Part shown: piece after piece, positions 34,399-41,209 of the stretch
Position numbering within the stretch: position 1 is the first letter of the stretch
How the letters are laid out: the number at the start of each line of letters is the position of its first letter
Origin: Ruminococcus sp.
GTDB taxonomy: Bacteria; Bacillota; Clostridia; Oscillospirales; Ruminococcaceae
Direction: 5' to 3'
Length of the DNA stretch: 41,209 bases
Assembly (NCBI GenBank): GCA_017620025.1
Contig: JAFZRF010000023.1
Span: forward strand, 1-41,209
The notes under the pieces: model-generated
Told to the model about the DNA's origin: nothing
The model's input: the letters and a program-made list of their open reading frames with translations, nothing else
Database searches by the model: none
Position numbers and translations under genes: made by a program

Positions 34399-34705
34399 AC
34401 TCTGTGACGGTCCCGGAGGCAGCTTCGGGGCGCTCGTTCCTGAGCGCACGCAGCTCCCCGCTGAAATGCCTTGCGGCCAGTGCTGCCATTACTGCGCCGA
34501 ACACTGCAAGCAGAGTGCCGCAGATCGTATTCGTTGACAGCATGGCAACTCCGATAGTGAAGATGATGCCTATGACGGCTGCAACGAATGTCATTACAAT
34601 TATCGCAAGCGGATAGCGTATATACTTTGGTATGCGTTTGCAGCCTATTGCTTCCGAGGCTCCCTCAGAAAGCATTTCCATGATAAATTCCCCGATGAAT
34701 TCCAT
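34397..34705 (-). CDS. Small hypothetical membrane protein
   Basis: 102 residues from ATG 34705 (AAGGAG upstream). An amphipathic N-terminus MEFIGEFIMEMLSEG is followed by RIPKYIRYP, two membrane helices (about 30-52 and 58-78) and a charged C-terminal 25 residues. No family recognised. Single gene, convergent with ireB and divergent from the deacetylase. Confidence 0.7.
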   Translation of the reverse strand: MEFIGEFIMEMLSEGASEAIGCKRIPKYIRYPLAIIVMTFVAAVIGIIFTIGVAMLSTNTICGTLLAVFGAVMAALAARHFSGELRALRNERPEAASGTVTE

Positions 34706-34801
34706 ATTTTTTCTCCTTATGTAAATGTTTACTGGTGTATCTTTCCGCCGTGCGGGCATAATGTATATGCGGATATATTCCGCAGACGGAGGATGAGACC
34801 G

Positions 34802-35539
34802 ATGAAAAAGCTATCTTCTGCGGCAGCGCTTATCGCAGCCTCCGCAGTTACCTGCGCTCCGGTGTATGCGGCTGATACCACAGTGACCGGCTACGGTCAG
34901 GGTACTTCCGTTGACGGCATGAACCGTCCCGAGGGCGCTTTGCAGTTCAACAGCCGTTACGGCGAGCTTGATGCCTTTGCCATGACGGCGGACAGCAGCC
35001 GTATAATCATCACCTTCGATCAGGGCTACGAGAACGGCTATACCGCTCAGATACTCGATACCCTGAAGGAGAAGGGCGTAAAGGCTGTATTCTTTCTTAC
35101 GGGCGATTATGCCCGGAATGAGCCGGAGCTTGTAAGGCGTATGATAGACGAAGGGCACATGATCGGCAATCACGGCATGACCCATGCGAGCCTCCCGAAG
35201 CTTTCCGATGAAGCGGCAAGGGAGGAGATAATGTCCCTCCATGATTACGTCCTCGTCAACTACGGCTATGAGATGCAGTACTTCCGCTGTCCCTGCGGCG
35301 AGTATTCCGAAAGGGCTCTCGAGATAGTCAAGGAATGCGGCTACAAGACCTTATTCTGGAGCTACGCCTATGTGGACTGGAAAACGGATGACCAGCCTTC
35401 ACCGGCGGAGGGCCTTGCAAGACTCGGCGCCTCTGCTCACGGAGGAGAGATACTCCTCCTGCACTCCGTATCCGAGACGAATGCTCAGATACTCGGAGAG
35501 GTGATCGACAGCTTCCGTGACAAGGGATTTACCGTATAA
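34802..35539 (+). CDS. PdaA-like polysaccharide deacetylase
   Basis: 245 residues from ATG 34802; GGAGG at 34788-34792 abuts ATG 34793, so the second ATG is preferred. Signal peptide (about 1-24, CAPVYAA). The NodB domain has the catalytic Asp and the PdaA-type motif IITFDQGYENGY, MIGNHGMTHASLP, YFRCPCGEYSERAL, WSYAYVDW and LLLHSVS. PdaA makes the muramic delta-lactam of the spore cortex. Upstream, CATAATG at 34758-34764 resembles a sigma-F/G -10, but the -35 is poor, so forespore control is only a guess. A vegetative peptidoglycan deacetylase is the alternative. Confidence 0.82.
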   Translation: MKKLSSAAALIAASAVTCAPVYAADTTVTGYGQGTSVDGMNRPEGALQFNSRYGELDAFAMTADSSRIIITFDQGYENGYTAQILDTLKEKGVKAVFFLTGDYARNEPELVRRMIDEGHMIGNHGMTHASLPKLSDEAAREEIMSLHDYVLVNYGYEMQYFRCPCGEYSERALEIVKECGYKTLFWSYAYVDWKTDDQPSPAEGLARLGASAHGGEILLLHSVSETNAQILGEVIDSFRDKGFTV

Positions 35540-35543
35540 AGAG

Positions 35544-35579
35544 GTAAAGCGGAGCCGTTCCCCAACGCCTCCGCTTTAC
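35544..35579. other. Inverted repeat after the deacetylase gene
   Basis: GTAAAGCGGAG (35544-35554) and CTCCGCTTTAC (35569-35579), a perfect 11-bp stem. No T-run follows on the plus strand. Smaller hairpins follow at 35600-35614 (CCGGG/CCCGG) and 35620-35640. Confidence 0.6.
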
Positions 35580-35648
35580 GCCAAATTCATCCCTTATTTC
35601 CGGGAGATACCCGGATAATACCGACAGCGAGTCTGCCGGTAACCCCTT

Positions 35649-35684
35649 GTGCAGCTGCCTTCCCCAAGGCTCTGCACATTTTTT
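35649..35684 (+). terminator. Terminator downstream of the deacetylase
   Basis: GTGCAG/CTGCAC outer and GCCTT/AAGGC inner stems (35649-35677) followed by ATTTTTT. Placed 110 bases after the stop, it is the likely end of that transcript. Confidence 0.75.
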
Positions 35685-35803
35685 ATTGATGCGGATCCCC
35701 TCTTTGGGAGTCCCCACTCCCGAGTTCCGCTATCCCTATCACAGTCAGATGAGAATTATCGAACGCCCGTCAGAGCGCTGATCGTAAGTAGGAATCATTT
35801 ATG

Positions 35804-36736
35804 TCATTCGCCGTCCGGTACTGGCTCCGGAGCGGTGTAAGAGGGCATTGATGCGGTGCCGGATGAAGAACCGAGGCTGTCGAGATCGATATCGATCAGC
35901 ATACCTCCGTCCGAACCGGTTACCTTAGGCATAACGCCGTCCCATTTCTGGATCTGCTCGTAAGCGATTACCTTTTCTGAGAGCGACTCCTCAAGGAGCT
36001 TGTTGGCGTCTGCCTGTGCCTGAGCCTCTGCGAGTATAGCCTCTGCTTCGGCCTTTGCTGCGATGACCTTCTGCTTTGCATTGGCTTCGGCAATAACTAT
36101 TGCCTGTTCCTGCTCAGTCTTGGTCTTGAGGAGGTTCTGCTCCGCTACCTGCTTTGCTTCGATAGCGTTGTTGAACTCCTCCGAGAAATCGAAGTTCACG
36201 ATGTTGAACTTCTCGATGTATACGCCGTAGCCGTTGAGCTTTGCATCGAGCGAGGACTTTACCTCGGCGCCGACTGCGGCTCTTTCCGTTATCAGCTCCT
36301 CCGCAGTATACTTTGCTGTAACGGACTTCATGCTCTCCTGTACAGCCGGAGCAACGAGGACTGTCTGATAGTCGCCGCTGCAGCCCTTGTACATATCCGC
36401 ACACTTGTCCGAAACGAGCTTGTAGTTTACTGCGATGTTGCTGCTTACAGACTGGAGGTCTTTGGATACTGCCGAAGCAGGTGTCTCATAGACCTGTATT
36501 TTATTCGACATGGCCTCTACGTGCTGAATGAAGGGCACCTTAAGGTGGAAGCCTTCTGAATATGATGTCTCTGAGACCTTGCCGAGAGTAAGGATAACGC
36601 CGGTGTGTCCGGCGGGGACGATAGTGAATGAGCTCAGGACAAGCGGTACAGCTACGATAAGTAGTGCGCCGGCCTTGATCCAGCCATAGCGTCTTTTAAC
36701 ACTGCCGTCTTTTCTGAGTTCTTCCATTCTTGCCAT
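35804..36736 (-). CDS. SPFH/prohibitin-domain membrane protein
   Basis: 310 residues. One N-terminal membrane helix (about 20-38), the SPFH core (VPAGHTGVILTLGKV through the FNIVNFDFSEEFNNAIEAK region), a long Ala/Glu coiled coil (about 190-250), and a Ser/Pro/Asp-rich end. Related proteins (HflC/stomatin/prohibitin type) form ring assemblies that organise membrane domains or control FtsH. No protease partner or NfeD protein is adjacent. Last gene of a minus-strand set after the DUF1836 regulator and a Gly-zipper peptide; gap 56 bases. Confidence 0.88.
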   Translation of the reverse strand: MARMEELRKDGSVKRRYGWIKAGALLIVAVPLVLSSFTIVPAGHTGVILTLGKVSETSYSEGFHLKVPFIQHVEAMSNKIQVYETPASAVSKDLQSVSSNIAVNYKLVSDKCADMYKGCSGDYQTVLVAPAVQESMKSVTAKYTAEELITERAAVGAEVKSSLDAKLNGYGVYIEKFNIVNFDFSEEFNNAIEAKQVAEQNLLKTKTEQEQAIVIAEANAKQKVIAAKAEAEAILAEAQAQADANKLLEESLSEKVIAYEQIQKWDGVMPKVTGSDGGMLIDIDLDSLGSSSGTASMPSYTAPEPVPDGE

Positions 36737-36792
36737 GATATATACTCCTTATATGCTGAAACGCTGTGGTGTGACGGAGGACAGGATCAGCG

Positions 36793-37023
36793 TTATCTCC
36801 TGATGTCCTTCTTTTTAAGGCACATTGCCATAAGCGCTGCGCCGATCATAGTACCGGCCGCTGCTCCGACGAGCATTCCGGTTCCGAGGCTCGCAAAAAC
36901 GAGTTCCCCGATAACGAGTCCGATAAACATACCGAGCGTAAGTCCGGCAGGGATGCAGATTGCTGCTGTGTCTTCGTTCTGATAGCCTGCTGCAAATGTG
37001 TTGACTGTAGTGCTGCTTTTCAT
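36793..37023 (-). CDS. Small Gly-zipper membrane protein
   Basis: 76 residues from ATG 37023 (AAGGAAGGA upstream). A polar start is followed by two hydrophobic stretches with regular Gly/Ala spacing (GLTLGMFIGLVIGELVFAS and GTGMLVGAAAGTMIGAALM), resembling glycine-zipper pairs that pack or oligomerise in membranes, then the basic end KKKDIRR. No function recognised. It starts 14 bases after the DUF1836 gene, before the SPFH gene. Confidence 0.7.
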   Translation of the reverse strand: MKSSTTVNTFAAGYQNEDTAAICIPAGLTLGMFIGLVIGELVFASLGTGMLVGAAAGTMIGAALMAMCLKKKDIRR

Positions 37024-37037
37024 ATTTATCCTTCCTT

Positions 37038-37628
37038 TCATTTATCGGACTGAGTGTTACCGAATATTGTCTCCATCATTCTGTCAGCTTCGCTCCTGAG
37101 GACCGCGCTGCGATATGCCATAAGCATAACGAACATCGCGTTCTGGAGCTTTTCGCCGTTTGCACGGGCGTCCCTGTCGAGCCCTGCGATCTCATGGAGA
37201 ATCAGCTGTCTGACCTCCTCCGGGGCAAATGCGGACTGATCGTCGGCATCGAAGATTATCCGGCAAAGGCAGTTGTAAAGCTCTGTCTCCTCGATGATGT
37301 CGTCTGATGTGTCTTCAACATCGCCGTTGATGTAGGTCATAAGATTGGCGATGCTCTCAAGTGTCATTGCTCCGCGGAGCATATTTATAAGCAGTATCCT
37401 GAGCACCTGCTGCTCAGAGTACTTCTTATCCCTGGTAGGTGATACCCAGCCTCTCTTGATCCAGTTCTGTATCGTGGATCCCTCAAGACCGGTAAGACGT
37501 GAAAGCTGCGAAAGAGTGATGCCTCCGGTAGCTTCCAGCATGGGAGAGATAACTGAAAAGGCTGAATCTCTTGCTGCATCATTGTATTTGATTGTGGTTC
37601 CGGGAAAAACTCTCTGTTCATTATTCAT
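37038..37628 (-). CDS. DUF1836 regulator with MerR-like helix-turn-helix
   Basis: 196 residues. The N-terminal half has a MerR-like DNA-binding part (GITLSQLSRLTGLEGSTIQNWIKRGWV, then KKYSEQQVLRILLINMLR), followed by the helical DUF1836 domain to the end. Targets of the family are unknown. ATG 37628 follows AGAGGAGC. It heads an operon with the Gly-zipper and SPFH genes. A perfect 16-bp palindrome in its own promoter suggests autoregulation. Confidence 0.88.
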   Translation of the reverse strand: MNNEQRVFPGTTIKYNDAARDSAFSVISPMLEATGGITLSQLSRLTGLEGSTIQNWIKRGWVSPTRDKKYSEQQVLRILLINMLRGAMTLESIANLMTYINGDVEDTSDDIIEETELYNCLCRIIFDADDQSAFAPEEVRQLILHEIAGLDRDARANGEKLQNAMFVMLMAYRSAVLRSEADRMMETIFGNTQSDK

Positions 37629-37658
37629 ATTCTTTAGCTCCTCTCACGTGATGATATG

Positions 37659-37687
37659 ATTATATCACAGGTTCATATGAACCTCAA
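37659..37687 (-). promoter_or_regulatory. Promoter of the DUF1836-SPFH operon with palindromic operator
   Basis: Minus strand TTGAGG (37687-37682), 17-bp spacer ending TGA, TATAAT (37664-37659). AGGTTCATATGAACCT (37669-37684), a perfect palindrome, fills most of the spacer and overlaps the -35. Further upstream TCACGTAAT occurs twice, 18 bp apart (37750-37758, 37768-37776). Confidence 0.75.
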
Positions 37688-37867
37688 CCGTGAAATTGCG
37701 CCGGAAACGGTCTTAAACCGGGGAAATTTTGAATATAACACATTATTTCTCACGTAATCTTATTATTTCACGTAATTTCTCAATTTTTCATTTTCCATTA
37801 TTTACCTCCGCTGCAAATTCTTTCTTTGTCGCTTTTTTTCCTTTCCTGCATACAATATCTATAGCAG

Positions 37868-38037
37868 CGGACTCTGTGTCCGGGCGGAGTGGAGGTGCCC
37901 CGTGAAGAGCTCCGGCATCTCCGGGCATACGGAAGTCCTCCCTCATGCGGCAAAGGAAACTCAGGCGCACCTGCCTGAGACTGCCGGTGAGGAAGGACTT
38001 CTGTGCTGAGGTATATTAATAGTAACATTCCTCAGCA
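37868..38037. ncRNA. Hairpin-rich intergenic segment, candidate structured RNA
   Basis: The 443-bp gap 37629-38071 holds, besides the DUF1836 promoter, a GC-rich block of consecutive stems: CGGAC/GTCCG (37868-37882); GGAGGTGCC/GGCATCTCC (37891-37899 with 37914-37922); a 14-bp stem 37932-37945 with 37988-38001 enclosing CGGCA/TGCCG and CTCAGGC/GCCTGAG; and TGCTGAGG/CCTCAGCA (38004-38011 with 38030-38037). Nothing in it looks coding. Strand is undecided because one stem keeps G-U pairing on each strand. I do not recognise the RNA class. Confidence 0.45.
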
Positions 38038-38071
38038 GGGGAGGCTGCATGATATAGCGGCGGCGGAGGGA

Positions 38072-38350
38072 TCAGCCCTTCTGCCGGCCGCCTCTGTTTT
38101 CGGCGAGCTCACGGTACTTCTTCCGTGTAGCCATGCCGCCTCTTATATGGCGCTCCTGCTTGTTCACATCGAGTATGCTCCGCACCTGCTTGAACAGTGC
38201 GGGGTCTTCCTTTCTGAGCCTTTCGCTGACATCCTTGTGTACCGTGCTCTTTGATACTCCGAACTCACGTGCGGCGCTTCGCACGGTAGCTCTGTTTTCT
38301 GTAATGTACTGACCGAGCATGACTGCTCTCTGTCCGGGCTGGGCTTTCAT
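38072..38350 (-). CDS. spoIIID: Sporulation regulator SpoIIID
   Basis: 92 residues, the family length. Helix-turn-helix TVRSAAREFGVSKSTVHKDVSERL, then ALFKQVRSILDVNKQERHIRGGMATRKKY and a basic tail, all typical. It switches mother-cell gene expression between the sigma-E and sigma-K stages. GGAGTGAT precedes the ATG. Upstream, CATATACATTA at about 38389-38399 (minus strand) resembles a mother-cell sigma -10, without a clear -35. Single gene. Confidence 0.95.
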   Translation of the reverse strand: MKAQPGQRAVMLGQYITENRATVRSAAREFGVSKSTVHKDVSERLRKEDPALFKQVRSILDVNKQERHIRGGMATRKKYRELAENRGGRQKG

Positions 38351-38509
38351 ATCATCACTCCTGACTGCCTGTAATGGATGCGGACAGTAATGTATATGCG
38401 AGCCGCTGCGTAATCATTCGGAAATCACGCAGTTACCGCTGTAGACAATTTGTAATCAACTGCGCATATCCGTATACCGTTTTGTATCATGACTGATATC
38501 GGTGTGTTA

Positions 38510-38538
38510 TTGCAATACGCTGCGGGATAGGGTATAAT
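38510..38538 (+). promoter_or_regulatory. Promoter of a candidate small RNA
   Basis: TTGCAA (38510-38515), 17-bp spacer, TATAAT (38533-38538). The next start codon with a ribosome site is at 38818, beyond a terminator. Confidence 0.7.
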
Positions 38539-38544
38539 ATAATC

Positions 38545-38680
38545 ACAGCAGGAGAGAAAGAACTGCTTTACATAGAAATCGTTTCGGCGTCCCACGTACC
38601 TCCGGGGCTCCGGATATTCTCTACACACCTTTTCAGATAGGGGGAGCCGTTCCGTATGGGGCGGCTTCCTTTATTTTTTT
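38545..38680 (+). ncRNA. Candidate terminated small RNA, about 135 nt
   Basis: Between the promoter at 38510-38538 and a strong terminator (GGGAGCCGTTCC 38642-38653 with GGGGCGGCTTCC 38658-38669, then TTTATTTTTTT) lies about 100 nt with no ATG frame. Local stems: AGCAG/CTGCT (38547-38551 with 38563-38567), TCCGG/CCGGA, and AGAGAA with TTCTCT (38553-38558 with 38617-38622). Some stems exclude each other. A CTG-initiated 25-codon frame exists but is not convincing. RNA class not recognised. Confidence 0.6.
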
Positions 38681-38717
38681 CAATGGTTAAGACATTATTC
38701 CTATTTAATATGCTGAC

Positions 38718-38746
38718 TTGACTTTTACCTGCTGATATGCTATAAT
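38718..38746 (+). promoter_or_regulatory. Promoter of the acidic membrane protein gene
   Basis: TTGACT (38718-38723), 17-bp spacer ending TGC, TATAAT (38741-38746). The 467-bp gap 38351-38817 holds this promoter, the candidate small RNA and the spoIIID upstream region. Confidence 0.85.
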
Positions 38747-38817
38747 TACAGCAGGGATTATTCACAAATAAGGCGGGATTTCTCCCGCTCAGTCCTATAA
38801 TTAACAGGAGGGGTATT

Positions 38818-40983
38818 ATGGCCAAGGAATTCAATTTTTCAAACAACTACGATTCAGTCTACGGAGTAGATCTCGTTCCGCCCAAGAGGACAGGAGCAAA
38901 GGTAGCTCTTATTTCCGCTGCGGTGCTCGGCGTTGCTGCCGGCGGCGGAGCTGCTGCGTACAATTTCTCGCCGTTCGTTAAGAATCAGGTGAAGATGAGG
39001 GTAAGCTCTCCGGAGAACTATAGTTCATGGGTATACACCGAGAACACAGAGACTCTCGCAAAGCAGGTAGCGGATCAGTACCGTGCCTACATCGATGAAC
39101 TCAACACCGGATCGACCGTTGACGTTACGTTCAAGTTCGAGCCGTCCGATGAAGCGCTTGAGCTTGCAAAGGGTTCACTCGGAGAAAAGGAGCTCGAGGA
39201 TGTTATCCTTGATACAACGGATATCTTTATATCCATGTCGGCTGCCAGCAAGGCGGGCGATTCCGCGGGTGCGGTAAGGATCGGCAGAAACGGCGATACT
39301 CTCACCACTCTCGAGTATGCATTTGAGGAGAATCCTTTTGATCTGTTCCTGCGTGTACCGGAGCTCTCCGAGAAATGGCTGAATGCCGACAAGGAATCCC
39401 TTGACGGAGAGTTAGAAAAAGCTGACAGGATGAGACCTGAGGAGATAATCTCTCCCGAGGAGCTTGAGGCAGAGGTGAAGCGCTATACCGATCTCTGGAA
39501 CAAGTATACAGGCGATGTCACCGTTGAGAAGAAGGAAGACGTTGCTATCGAGGATATCACCGTAAACTATACGGTCATCACGAGAACTCTCACGCCCGAT
39601 CAGATCAAGGAAATGAGCAATGCTATCCTTGAGGAGATGAAGAATGACGAGCTTCTCCGCACTATCATCGTTGACAGGCTCAAGGCAGCCGATTCCGTTG
39701 ATAAATACAACGAGATGATAGACAAGGCGATTGAAGAGGGAAGCCCAGTAACAGAGACCGTACAGCTGGATACATACGTTGATCCGAAGGGTACGATCAG
39801 AGGCTTCAGAGGCCTTAAAGGCGAAGAGGTCGAGGTGGATTTCGTATACGGTATTTCCGGCGATCAGGTAAGAGGAAAGTTCGTATCAGACGAGTTCAAC
39901 GGCACACTTACCGCCACACAGAGCGGAAACAAGTATACCGGCAACCTTAAGTATAATGTCGATGATCAGGCATTCACCATCGACTTTACCGACTATGAGC
40001 AGACCAGCAAGGATTTCGGCTTCTTCAGCGCTGATACAGTCGTAAGATATGCAGATGACGATGAAGAGAAGATGGCAGTGAGCATCAAGTTCACAGGCAC
40101 TTCCGAAAGCGAGACAGCCGTTATGGATATCAAGGACAGCGAAGGAACAAACTACGGCAAGTTCACGGTCGGCATCACCTCAAAGACAGGTGCAGAGGTA
40201 AGCATTCCCGATAAGAGCAGCGCTTGCTATATTGACAGCGATTTCGATTATACCGATTATGTGACCAATGATGAGATCAAGGCATACACTGACAGTCTCC
40301 TTGACAAGCTCGGCGTGTCAGAGAAGGTAGCTGAGGATATAGGCGGTCTTCTCGGAGGCGGCGGAAGCTACTACGATGACTTCGATTATGATGACTTCGA
40401 GTACGATGACGATGACTTTAATTTCGACGACCTTGATCTCGAGGACATTGAAGACGAGACAGAGCCGGAAGTGACAGAGGCTGATGTATCATTGGAAGAT
40501 CTCTTCGCTGACCGTCCCTCACTCGATGAGCTTGCTGACGATCTGGTAACTGTCGGCTCAAGACAGGCGTGGATCTATGTATCAGACCAGGATGCACACG
40601 GAAACGTTCCTACTTCTATCGGCGATGAAAGAGTAAGGATAGCAAAGGGTGCTGTAATGGCAGATGTCAACGGCCCCGGAACATATGTCTGCTCTGTAAG
40701 CTCCGATAATGACAGCTACAGAAGAGTAGCAGCCAAGGACAAGACAGACGGCATCAATATGATGTGGCTCGCAATCGACGGAGTACCCGAGATCGGCGAT
40801 GACAACATCGACATTACAAAGGTCACCATCGACGGCAAGGACGTTACTTCCAAGTGCGTGGAGCTGTATGAAGGCTACAACGGCTCGATAATAGTATATC
40901 TGTTCTTGAGCTTCAAGAGCGGCGCTGACCACACTCTCTGCAAGGAATGGAACAATATCGAAGTTACATTCGACATCAAGTAA
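38818..40983 (+). CDS. Large membrane-anchored protein with acidic Asp/Tyr/Phe tract
   Basis: 721 residues, ATG with AGGAGG upstream. A 25-residue polar N-terminus is followed by one Ala/Gly-rich membrane helix (about 26-48); the rest is probably outside the cell (orientation inferred). Residues about 50-300 are helical and charged, and residues 300-500 are rich in beta strands (repeated Y/T/G patterns such as FTGTSESETAVMDI). Residues about 517-560 are a strongly acidic tract with many Asp plus Phe/Tyr (YYDDFDYDDFEYDDDDFNF), and residues 565-721 form a separate C-terminal domain with two late cysteines (KCVEL, TLCKEW). No family recognised with confidence. The acidic tract could bind calcium or a basic partner. 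Single gene with own promoter and terminator. Confidence 0.75.
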   Translation: MAKEFNFSNNYDSVYGVDLVPPKRTGAKVALISAAVLGVAAGGGAAAYNFSPFVKNQVKMRVSSPENYSSWVYTENTETLAKQVADQYRAYIDELNTGSTVDVTFKFEPSDEALELAKGSLGEKELEDVILDTTDIFISMSAASKAGDSAGAVRIGRNGDTLTTLEYAFEENPFDLFLRVPELSEKWLNADKESLDGELEKADRMRPEEIISPEELEAEVKRYTDLWNKYTGDVTVEKKEDVAIEDITVNYTVITRTLTPDQIKEMSNAILEEMKNDELLRTIIVDRLKAADSVDKYNEMIDKAIEEGSPVTETVQLDTYVDPKGTIRGFRGLKGEEVEVDFVYGISGDQVRGKFVSDEFNGTLTATQSGNKYTGNLKYNVDDQAFTIDFTDYEQTSKDFGFFSADTVVRYADDDEEKMAVSIKFTGTSESETAVMDIKDSEGTNYGKFTVGITSKTGAEVSIPDKSSACYIDSDFDYTDYVTNDEIKAYTDSLLDKLGVSEKVAEDIGGLLGGGGSYYDDFDYDDFEYDDDDFNFDDLDLEDIEDETEPEVTEADVSLEDLFADRPSLDELADDLVTVGSRQAWIYVSDQDAHGNVPTSIGDERVRIAKGAVMADVNGPGTYVCSVSSDNDSYRRVAAKDKTDGINMMWLAIDGVPEIGDDNIDITKVTIDGKDVTSKCVELYEGYNGSIIVYLFLSFKSGADHTLCKEWNNIEVTFDIK

Positions 40984-40993
40984 AAATACTTAC

Positions 40994-41026
40994 CGCCCCG
41001 CATATTTTGCGGGGCGTTTAGTTTTG
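40994..41026 (+). terminator. Terminator of the acidic membrane protein gene
   Basis: CGCCCCGCA (40994-41002) pairs with TGCGGGGCG (41008-41016), followed by TTTAGTTTTG. Confidence 0.85.
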
Positions 41027-41051
41027 TGAAAAAGCGTGTGATCAATCAGTT

Positions 41052-41190
41052 TGGGATTCTAAAGGGGCTGCGCCCCTTTAGCGGAGTCCAGAGGCAGAGC
41101 CTCTGGTGGGGTGTGGGGCAACGCCCCGCATTTATCCGCAGGGCGCTTCGCAAGGGGTGAATTCCAAAACAGTCCGGGGGACTGTTTTGG
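41052..41190. repeat. Palindromic repeat block at the right end
   Basis: Four perfect or near-perfect hairpins in a row: CTAAAGGGG/CCCCTTTAG (41059-41081), CCAGAGGC/GCCTCTGG (41088-41106), GGGGC/GCCCC (41115-41127), CCAAAACAGTCC/GGACTGTTTTGG (41164-41190). The first 21 bases (41052-41072) are the reverse complement of 5074-5094. No gene is seen from 41026 to the end. Probably a dispersed genomic repeat. Confidence 0.8.
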
Positions 41191-41209
41191 AAGAGGGGAC
41201 GCCTTGCAA

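Noticed and set aside
38563-38640. 25-codon CTG-start frame in the candidate small RNA
   Set aside because: A CTG start is rare and the product has no recognisable feature; it ends at TAG just before the terminator, probably by chance.

Overview
The window looks like a piece of a gut or rumen Firmicute close to Ruminococcus (Oscillospiraceae). The reasons are a dockerin-bearing GH26 mannanase, sporulation genes (spoIIA operon, spoIIID, a pdaA-like deacetylase), a BspA-type surface protein, Cna-B/fibro-slime pilus proteins and moderate GC. It starts inside a broken insertion sequence and ends inside a palindromic repeat block, so it may be a whole draft contig that breaks at repeats (inference). 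I see no rRNA, tRNA or CRISPR array.

Layout. 1-1.8 kb: an IS30 transposase fragment joined to a 5'-truncated IS66 transposase. 2.0-4.9 kb: an AT-rich BspA-like surface protein with six 78-bp tandem repeats, followed on the same strand by two overlapping 40/41-residue microproteins that share an N-terminal motif but not a C-terminus. 5.1-17.9 kb: two divergent sortase-pilus operons facing each other across a 594-bp control region. Each begins with a small coiled-coil protein and a dedicated signal peptidase I. The leftward operon continues with a class C sortase, an LAQTG pilin and a second sortase. The rightward operon continues with a 1656-residue fibro-slime adhesin (LPATG), a SpaH/EbpB-like major pilin (LPETG) and a class C sortase.

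18.0-22.3 kb (minus strand): a capsule/exopolysaccharide control cassette made of a membrane nucleotide-sugar 4,6-dehydratase, a Wzz-BY-kinase fusion and a CpsB-type phosphatase. 22.6-25.2 kb: a small multidrug export family protein, the spoIIAA-spoIIAB-sigF operon, and a convergent XRE/zinc-ribbon regulator whose terminator lies inside the sigF coding sequence. 25.2-29.0 kb (minus): lepA, two small membrane proteins and hemW. 29.2-31.2 kb: a CbbX/SpoVK-like AAA+ protein with a degenerate first half. 31.3-33.5 kb (minus): yccF-like gene and the mannanase. 33.7-35.5 kb: DUF1540 protein, ireB, a small membrane protein and the deacetylase. 35.8-38.4 kb (minus): SPFH protein, a Gly-zipper peptide, a DUF1836 regulator and spoIIID. 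38.5-41.0 kb: a candidate small RNA and a large membrane-anchored acidic protein.

The genes suggest a spore-forming, plant-fibre-degrading anaerobe that invests heavily in its surface: two coupled pilus assembly lines, a tyrosine-phosphorylation-controlled polysaccharide, and secreted mannanase. The least explained items are the paired coiled-coil/signal-peptidase modules, the tandem microproteins, and two hairpin-rich intergenic regions near spoIIID.
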